A stretch of 28,617 nucleotides of DNA from a virus: IMG/VR virus record IMGVR_UViG_3300029319_000354, positions 1 to 28,617 of that record; one strand, given 5' to 3'. Position 1 is the stretch's first letter. Every line of letters starts with the position of its first letter. The position numbers were made by a program, and so were the translations under genes. Of this stretch, positions 1 to 4,196 are shown piece after piece. The notes beneath the pieces were generated by a model that was not told the DNA's origin, ran no database searches, and saw only the letters and a list, made by a program, of their open reading frames with translations.

Positions 1-78
1 GGTTTCAATAAAGCGGTGATATGTTCTTTCCCCTCCACAGAACTGGTTTCATCTGCGACAGACGAAAAAAAACCCTAG
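1..78 (+). CDS. Possible C-terminal end of a plus-strand gene cut by the window edge
   Basis: Frame 1 is open from the first base to a TAG at 76-78 and would encode 25 residues ending in ATDEKKP. If real, this is the tail of a gene entering from the left and converging on the minus-strand gene at 114-806. Its stop lies inside the hairpin at 73-94, which has a T-run only in the minus direction. The stretch is too short to judge by composition, and no family is recognisable. Confidence 0.2.
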   Translation, partial: GFNKAVICSFPSTELVSSATDEKKP

Positions 79-94
79 CCATTTCTGGCTAGGG
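65..94 (-). terminator. Rho-independent terminator of the minus-strand gene
   Basis: A perfect 9-bp stem (CCCTAGCCA at 73-81 with TGGCTAGGG at 86-94) and a 4-nt loop are followed, reading the minus strand, by eight T (65-72). It lies about 20 bases beyond the stop codon of the 114-806 gene. The plus strand has no T-run after the stem, so it should act only on minus-strand transcripts. Confidence 0.9.
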
Positions 95-113
95 CAATTA
101 AGGGAATTTCTAA

Positions 114-806
114 TTATTCTTTTTCCTTTAACACTGTTAATGCTTCTTCTACTAATTCCCAATTTTCTTCCTTCTTAGCTTGGGACAATTTCATGATGGT
201 GTCAACTAGCCAAGCATTAGAATTTTCTTTTGGCTTTCTGGTCAGTTCCGCCATGGCTTTTTCAATGCCTTGCATGGTAATAGTTATAGGCTTAAGATTT
301 TTTCTGATTCCCTCTTTATATTCTTCTAGCTGTCTATCAAACATCAACTGAAAGCCTTTTTGGATATTCTTTTGGGGATATATACCTACTACACACTTGA
401 AAATTGTGCTTACATCTTTTTTAATGTTTCCTAACCCTCGTTGCCTTATTGTTTCGGCATCAAACCCAAATACCTTATAAAGTTTATTTAGTCTTGGTTT
501 AGCATTAGGATTTTTTAACTTCGCTTTATCCAAGTCTTTTTTTATTTCCTCACATACAGTTGAGATTATTTCGCAGTTAAGTATTTCTTCCATTCTTTTT
601 TTACCAGTAATGAAAGCATTAGCTATATTATTCATAATGTCAGTATAGACACTAGTAGCACGGACTCCATTTTTTATTTTCTTTAATGTTTCTCCCTCTT
701 TATAATCTACTGTTACAACTCTATCAAAACAAGGGATGGTCTCCCTTTTGCCTTTTTGAGTTATAACAACTGTTTCCGGATTAAATATGTTTTTTTCTTG
801 TGTCAT
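114..806 (-). CDS. Hypothetical protein, 230 aa, divergent from the late genes
   Basis: I do not recognise this protein. It is 230 residues, soluble-looking, lysine- and glutamate-rich and mostly helical in appearance, with no signal peptide, membrane segment, zinc motif or obvious nucleotide-binding motif. It is the only minus-strand gene in the window and reads away from the terminase operon. The ATG at 804-806 has a good Shine-Dalgarno (AAAGGA, at 814-819 on the complement) about 7 bases upstream, a TATAAT promoter box at 855-860, and a strong terminator just after the stop. It is therefore a self-contained transcription unit. Its position beside a large structured intergenic region fits an early or regulatory gene, or an accessory (moron-type) gene; this is inference from context only. 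Confidence 0.8.
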   Translation of the reverse strand: MTQEKNIFNPETVVITQKGKRETIPCFDRVVTVDYKEGETLKKIKNGVRATSVYTDIMNNIANAFITGKKRMEEILNCEIISTVCEEIKKDLDKAKLKNPNAKPRLNKLYKVFGFDAETIRQRGLGNIKKDVSTIFKCVVGIYPQKNIQKGFQLMFDRQLEEYKEGIRKNLKPITITMQGIEKAMAELTRKPKENSNAWLVDTIMKLSQAKKEENWELVEEALTVLKEKE

Positions 807-854
807 TTTTATTTCCTTTTATGTTGGTTAATAATGTTTTTGTGTTACAGGTAT

Positions 855-884
855 ATTATAACATCAACTAACACCAAAAAACAA
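855..884 (-). promoter_or_regulatory. Sigma70-like promoter for the 114-806 gene
   Basis: On the minus strand a perfect -10 box TATAAT (855-860) follows a weaker -35 box TTGTTT (879-884) with an 18-bp spacer. Transcription would begin near position 848, giving a leader of about 40 bases that contains the Shine-Dalgarno of the 114-806 gene. The boxes are seen directly; promoter activity is inferred. Confidence 0.6.
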
Positions 885-895
885 CAACTAATAAC

Positions 896-913
896 AATTA
901 ATTTAAATTAATT
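896..913. promoter_or_regulatory. 18-bp perfect AT-only palindrome, candidate operator
   Basis: AATTAATTT followed directly by AAATTAATT forms an uninterrupted 18-bp dyad. It sits 12 bases upstream of the -35 box of the minus-strand promoter, a usual place for a dimeric regulator site. Its AT-only composition in AT-rich DNA weakens the case, since such dyads can arise by chance. Confidence 0.4.
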
Positions 914-916
914 ATC

Positions 917-933
917 TTGGGGTATTACCCCAA
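917..933. repeat. Short perfect hairpin
   Basis: TTGGGGT (917-923) pairs with ACCCCAA (927-933) around a 3-base loop. No T-run follows on either strand, so it is not a standard terminator. It adjoins the first C-rich block. Confidence 0.45.
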
Positions 934-962
934 ACCTAGACCCCACACTACCCCAGCCCCCC
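928..962 (-). other. C-rich block; loose G-quadruplex candidate on the minus strand
   Basis: Four C-tracts of at least four bases occur at 928-931, 941-944, 951-954 and 957-962. The complement therefore has four G-tracts with loops of 2, 6 and 9 bases. The last loop is longer than the usual 7-base limit, so this is only a loose quadruplex motif. It lies upstream of the minus-strand promoter. Confidence 0.35.
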
Positions 963-1079
963 TAAATCGGCTCTGCGAGGCAACTACTTATATACACAAT
1001 AATCTACACAAACAATTTACAATTTTTTCAAAATACTACCCCTACAAAATTTACTGAAGCATGCTCCGATAAAAAAATT

Positions 1080-1104
1080 GCTCCTTAAGGAGCGGTAGGT
1101 TTTT
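1080..1104. terminator. Possible terminator hairpin in the intergenic region
   Basis: The 14-bp palindrome GCTCCTTAAGGAGC (1080-1093) can fold as a 5-bp GC-rich stem with a TTAA loop. It is preceded by seven A and followed a few bases later by TTTTT (from 1100). Read on the minus strand the stem is followed at once by AATTTTTTT, a good terminator shape. It could insulate the minus-strand gene from transcripts entering from the right, or act in both directions. Confidence 0.45.
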
Positions 1105-1133
1105 CCAATCAAAATATATAGCGATAACTTGTT

Positions 1134-1159
1134 GACACAAAGACACAAAAGACACAAAA
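1134..1159 (+). repeat. Three tandem GACACAAA(A) repeats
   Basis: GACACAAA (1134-1141) is followed by two copies of GACACAAAA (1142-1150, 1151-1159). The first copy overlaps a perfect -35-like TTGACA (1132-1137), but no -10 box lies at normal spacing. Short iterated sites like these can bind a phage protein, for example a small terminase or regulator; this is inference. Confidence 0.5.
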
Positions 1160-1178
1160 GGGGTATCTATGTAATTTT

Positions 1179-1235
1179 TGTTCCTTTATCTTGGTAAACA
1201 CTCTCCATACACATGTATTACGAAGGTACTTCTCC
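1179..1235 (+). repeat. Structured repeat family, degenerate copy A
   Basis: This is a partial copy of the repeat found at 1288-1422 and 1451-1573. It keeps a remnant of the pairing arms (TGTTCC at 1179-1184, TTGG..AACA at 1191-1200). It also has the conserved tail from 1207 (ATACACATGTATTACGAAGG), close to the tail at 1546-1573. The left part, including the conserved loop motif, is missing or unrecognisable. Confidence 0.5.
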
Positions 1236-1287
1236 GTATGTGGCACGTAGAGTTAAAGTTTTTTCAAGTTGGGTCAAAACACGGTAA

Positions 1288-1422
1288 TTCGGTACAAAAC
1301 CTCGAAGATGCCTTTGTACAGGGGCTTTCCGTTGTACCGATGTTGTACCGATTTGTATCAACATTCGGTACACTCATGTTTATACTATATTTTGGTATAC
1401 ATATATCACAAGAATACCCCTC
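1288..1422 (+). repeat. Structured repeat family, copy B
   Basis: Arms TCGGTACAA (1289-1297) and TTGTACCGA (1332-1340) form a 9-bp stem. A second TTGTACCG follows at 1343-1350, and another TCGGTAC arm at 1365-1371 could pair with it instead, so two folds exclude each other. The first loop carries CGAAGATGCCTTTGTA (1303-1318), identical in copy C. The copy ends in a tail ACATATATCACAA shared with copy C. Compared with copy C, both variable arm positions have changed together with their partners. Confidence 0.75.
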
Positions 1423-1450
1423 AAGTAAGTTGCCTAACCGGATAGACAAC

Positions 1451-1573
1451 TTGGAACAAAACCCCGAAGATGCCTTTGTATAGAGGCTTTCTGCTGTTCC
1501 AACCTGTATAGAAACTTGGAACACCTGTGTTTACACCATATTCTGATACACATATATCACAAAGGCACTCTCC
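1451..1573 (+). repeat. Structured repeat family, copy C
   Basis: Arms TTGGAACA (1451-1458) and TGTTCCAA (1495-1502) form an 8-bp stem, and a third arm TTGGAACA (1516-1523) can compete for the same partner. The loop motif CGAAGATGCCTTTGTA (1465-1480) and the tail ending near 1573 match copy B. The arms differ from copy B at two positions, with compensating changes in every arm. No coding function is apparent. Confidence 0.75.
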
Positions 1574-1586
1574 TAATTCTCCAAAT

Positions 1587-1621
1587 TCTCCAAAAAAAGA
1601 GAGTTAGAGTTTTTTTGGAGA
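1587..1621. repeat. 12-bp perfect inverted repeat with A7/T7 arms
   Basis: TCTCC plus seven A (1587-1598) pairs perfectly with seven T plus GGAGA (1610-1621) around an 11-base loop. Upstream ACTCTC (1567-1572) could instead pair with GAGAGT (1599-1604) in the loop, just before the T-run, an arrangement resembling a terminator/antiterminator switch. It follows directly after repeat copy C and precedes the late operon. Confidence 0.55.
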
Positions 1622-1636
1622 GTAGCTTATGTCGTT

Positions 1637-1686
1637 CCCCAGAAAACCCCCCCGTCACTTATTTTTTACCTCCCCTACCCCCACCC
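1637..1686 (+). other. C-rich, G-poor block before the late operon
   Basis: C-tracts occur at 1637-1640, 1647-1653, 1672-1675, 1678-1682 and 1684-1686 with few G between. In RNA this resembles a Rho-loading (rut-like) stretch; the complement carries several close G-tracts that could form a quadruplex. It is strikingly unlike the AT-rich surroundings. Function is inferred only. Confidence 0.4.
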
Positions 1687-1689
1687 GGT

Positions 1690-1750
1690 ATATATTTTTG
1701 TTTACGTATTTGATTTTACTATGTTATTATTTCTACAATATAATAAAGGG
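1690..1750 (+). promoter_or_regulatory. AT-rich candidate promoter zone and ribosome site of the late operon
   Basis: This stretch contains several -10-like boxes (TACTAT at 1717-1722, TACAAT at 1734-1739, TATAAT at 1739-1744) and weak -35-like boxes (TTGTTT at 1698-1703, TTGATT at 1710-1715), but no well-spaced consensus pair with a normal leader. AAAGGG (1745-1750) is the likely ribosome site for the ATG at 1760. Late transcription may use a phage-specific signal or start further upstream. Confidence 0.3.
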
Positions 1751-1759
1751 TGCAAATAT

Positions 1760-1981
1760 ATGTCAGATGTGGTAAACCACCCCGACCACTACACGGATGG
1801 CGGTATAGAGACCATTGATTTTATACGTGCGAAATTATCCTCGGAAGCATTTGAGGGGTATTGCATAGGTAATGTCATTAAGTATTTAAGTAGATACGAT
1901 AAAAAAGGTAACGGTATAGAGGATTTACAAAAAGCTGCAGTTTATTTGAAATGGGCCATTACAGAGGCAGAGGACGGATAA
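1760..1981 (+). CDS. DUF3310 family protein
   Basis: This 73-residue protein matches the DUF3310 pattern (SaV-like, often labelled nucleotide kinase-like in phage genomes): VNHPDHYTDGGIETIDFI near the N-terminus, then FEGYCIGNVIKYLSRYDKK and a C-terminal LQKAAVYLKWAI. The biochemical role of the family is not established. I chose the ATG at 1760 rather than the in-frame ATG at 1721. It has AAAGGG nine bases upstream, and the extra 13 residues of the longer form precede the conserved domain and look like AT-rich leader. It is the first gene of the packaging operon and its stop overlaps the next start by one base (TAATG). Confidence 0.85.
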   Translation: MSDVVNHPDHYTDGGIETIDFIRAKLSSEAFEGYCIGNVIKYLSRYDKKGNGIEDLQKAAVYLKWAITEAEDG

Positions 1982-2637
1982 TGGCTATTAAATATGATGA
2001 AGGTATACCATTCCCTGAAGATTTAAGACCCGATGCAGATTTTGTTGGAGCAAAACTAGATGCTCTAGATAGAGCTAAGATAGCATGTAACACGGCAGTT
2101 GCTCTACAAAATATGGGTGTAGACATACAACCCACCGAAGAAGATAAAGAAAATGCTAGGGAAACTTTTCAAGAAGTCGTGCAAGAAGAAAAGCCGTCTA
2201 AACGAAAAGTTAAGCAAGATACCGTAAAGACTAATGGATCGGCTCTCCATTTAGCTGCACTGTTAGACGAGTACGATAAGGAAGTTGTCCAGGAGAAAGC
2301 TCAACTACGAGTATACGTGGTTAATAAACTTCTTGAGGAGTCTGTATCCACAAAAGATAGTAATAGAATGAGGGCTTTAGAGTTACTGGGTAAGGCTGCT
2401 GATTTATTTACAGACAAGACAGAAGTTACAGTTACCCATCAAAGTACAGAAGAATTAGAGAAAAAAATACGTCAGCGTCTAGATAACATACTAGAAGGAG
2501 AATGGGTTAGTGATGTTGAGGATGTTAAAGAAGTTAAAGTACCCGACTTAAAAGATAAAAAATTAGAATTAGACGAAGAAGTCAAGAATTGGAATGAGAT
2601 GCAGAAAGGATTATTGTTGTCAAAGGACATAGAATGA
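1981..2637 (+). CDS. terS: Putative small terminase subunit
   Basis: This 218-residue acidic protein sits directly before the large terminase, the usual place for the small subunit that recognises the packaging site and regulates cutting. It has a disordered charged N-terminal half, a helical middle (about residues 90-170, LHLAALLDEYDKEVV... then a RMRALELLGKAADLF segment) and an acidic, charged C-terminus. A Walker motif is absent, as expected. The start is the ATG at 1981 overlapping the previous stop; a longer frame from 1951 would add residues overlapping DUF3310. The sequence identity is weak, so the call rests on order, size and the LLGKAADLF-type helix seen in phage small terminases. 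Confidence 0.65.
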   Translation: MAIKYDEGIPFPEDLRPDADFVGAKLDALDRAKIACNTAVALQNMGVDIQPTEEDKENARETFQEVVQEEKPSKRKVKQDTVKTNGSALHLAALLDEYDKEVVQEKAQLRVYVVNKLLEESVSTKDSNRMRALELLGKAADLFTDKTEVTVTHQSTEELEKKIRQRLDNILEGEWVSDVEDVKEVKVPDLKDKKLELDEEVKNWNEMQKGLLLSKDIE

Positions 2638-4184
2638 CACAAAGACAGGGACAAAACATGGAAATGTATAAAGCTATGAAAGATAATCTAGCTTCCATGT
2701 TGCCCAACATGTCTTTGTACCAGAAAGCAGAAATGCTGGAAGAGCTGGATAGGGTTCGTAATCGTTACGAATTAACTACAGCTCAAAATAAGTTTTTAAA
2801 GTTTGTAAAGACAATGTGGCCTGAGTTTATCGAAGGCTACCATCACACAAAAATGGCAGAAGCCTTTGAGAAAGTTGCAGAAGGTAAGGCTAAAAGACTT
2901 ATTATCAATATGCCCCCTAGACATACTAAGTCGGAGTTTGCGTCTTACCTTCTCCCCGCATGGTTTTTAGGACGATTTCCTAATAAAAAAATTATACAAA
3001 CCTCCCATACTGCAGAATTAGCCGTGGGTTTTGGTCGTAAAGTTAGAAACTTGGTAGGTAGTGACGAGTATAAACGGGTTTTTCCTACGGTACATCTACA
3101 ATCTGACTCTAAAGCAGCGGGTCGATGGAACACAAATGTAGGTGGTGACTACTTCGCTATTGGTGTAGGTGGTGCTGTAACAGGTAAAGGTGCTGATTTG
3201 TTGATAATTGATGACCCACACTCTGAACAAGAAGCGGTCATTGCGGAAACAAGTCCCGAAGTCTACGATAAAGTTTACGATTGGTATACATCTGGCCCAA
3301 GACAGCGTTTACAACCAGGCGGTTCTATTATAGTTGTAATGACAAGGTGGTCAAAACGGGATTTAACGGGTCAAGTTATCAAAGCAAGTGCTCAATATGG
3401 GGGAGATGAGTGGGAAGTTATCGAGTTTCCTGCACTTTTACCCTCTGGAGCTCCTATTTGGCCTCAGTTCTGGGCAAAAGATGAGTTAGAAAACTTAAAA
3501 ACACAGTTACCTATCTCTAAATGGCAAGCCCAATACCAACAAACGCCTACTTCTGAAGAAGGAGCACTAATAAAACGTGAATGGTGGCGTGTTTGGGAGA
3601 AAGATAACCCTCCTCCGTGTGAATTTATTATTCAGTCGTGGGATACAGCGTTTTTAAAGACAAATAGATCGGATTATTCCGCTTGTACGACATGGGGTGT
3701 GTTTCATCACGAAGATGAAGACACTGGAACCACTGTTCCTAATATTATTTTACTAGATGCGTACAAAAAACGTATGGAGTTCCCAGAATTAAAGGTAAAA
3801 GCACAGGAATATTACGCAGATTGGGAGCCTGATGCTCTAATTGTCGAGGCAAAAGCTAGTGGAGCCCCGTTAGTGTTTGAATTACGGGCTATGGGTATAC
3901 CTGTATCGGAATTTACCCCCAGTAGGGGTAATGATAAGATAGCTAGAGTAAATGCAGTTACAGACTTATTTGCATCTGGGGCAGTTTGGACTCCAGATAC
4001 ACGATGGGCTCAGGAAGTTATAGAAGAAGCAGCTTCTTTTCCTGCAGGAGAACACGATGACTATGTAGATAGTATGACCCAAGCGTTATTACGATATCGA
4101 CAAGGTGGATTTATTAAATTACATAGTGATGAACAAGATGAGGATGCTGGATGGTTACGGCATAAACGAGCAAGTTATTATTAA
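2634..4184 (+). CDS. terL: Large terminase subunit (ATPase and nuclease)
   Basis: This 516-residue protein is the packaging motor that pumps DNA through the portal and cuts it. The ATPase domain (about 50-270) shows a variant Walker A PPRHTKSE (94-101), Walker B LLIIDDPH (189-196) and the coupling motif VVMTRW (234-239). The RNase H-like nuclease domain (about 330-490) shows the acidic residues in QSWDTAF (D337), IVEAKASG (E405) and HDDYVDS (D476, D479). Length and motif spacing are normal and no lesion is seen. The ATG overlaps the terS stop (ATGA), with AAGGA upstream. The nearest relatives are terminases of marine podoviruses and P22-like phages, from memory. Confidence 0.96.
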   Translation: MTQRQGQNMEMYKAMKDNLASMLPNMSLYQKAEMLEELDRVRNRYELTTAQNKFLKFVKTMWPEFIEGYHHTKMAEAFEKVAEGKAKRLIINMPPRHTKSEFASYLLPAWFLGRFPNKKIIQTSHTAELAVGFGRKVRNLVGSDEYKRVFPTVHLQSDSKAAGRWNTNVGGDYFAIGVGGAVTGKGADLLIIDDPHSEQEAVIAETSPEVYDKVYDWYTSGPRQRLQPGGSIIVVMTRWSKRDLTGQVIKASAQYGGDEWEVIEFPALLPSGAPIWPQFWAKDELENLKTQLPISKWQAQYQQTPTSEEGALIKREWWRVWEKDNPPPCEFIIQSWDTAFLKTNRSDYSACTTWGVFHHEDEDTGTTVPNIILLDAYKKRMEFPELKVKAQEYYADWEPDALIVEAKASGAPLVFELRAMGIPVSEFTPSRGNDKIARVNAVTDLFASGAVWTPDTRWAQEVIEEAASFPAGEHDDYVDSMTQALLRYRQGGFIKLHSDEQDEDAGWLRHKRASYY

Positions 4185-4196
4185 AGAGGGCATACA

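Larger units (their letters stand above)
807..1759. other. Large structured intergenic region upstream of the terminase operon
   Basis: This is the only gap over 300 bases in the window. It separates the minus-strand gene from the late operon. It carries a divergent promoter, an AT-rich palindrome, hairpins, C-rich blocks, GACACAAA tandem repeats and a family of diverged repeats of about 150 bp, each entered separately. The open frames inside it (for example 1178-1483 on plus and 1264-1524 on minus) lack ribosome sites and owe their repetitive peptides to the DNA repeats, so I treat it as non-coding. Control of the late operon, a packaging start site beside the terminase genes, or a structured RNA are the main possibilities. 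Confidence 0.75.

Noticed and set aside
1134-1159. CRISPR-like array
   Set aside because: The repeats are 8-9 bases, directly abutting, with no spacers and no cas genes nearby.
1178-1524. Open frames of 101 aa (plus) and 86 aa (minus) across the intergenic repeats
   Set aside because: They lack ribosome sites, overlap on opposite strands and owe their repeated EDAFV-type peptides to the DNA repeats. The arms show compensating base changes rather than codon conservation.
1516-1713. 65-aa plus-strand frame spanning repeat copy C and the C-rich block
   Set aside because: No ribosome site, no gene-like composition, and it covers inverted repeats and homopolymer tracts.
1721-1759. Longer start for the DUF3310 gene
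   Set aside because: The 13 added residues come from AT-rich leader sequence and include the true ribosome site AAAGGG; the domain begins just after the ATG at 1760.
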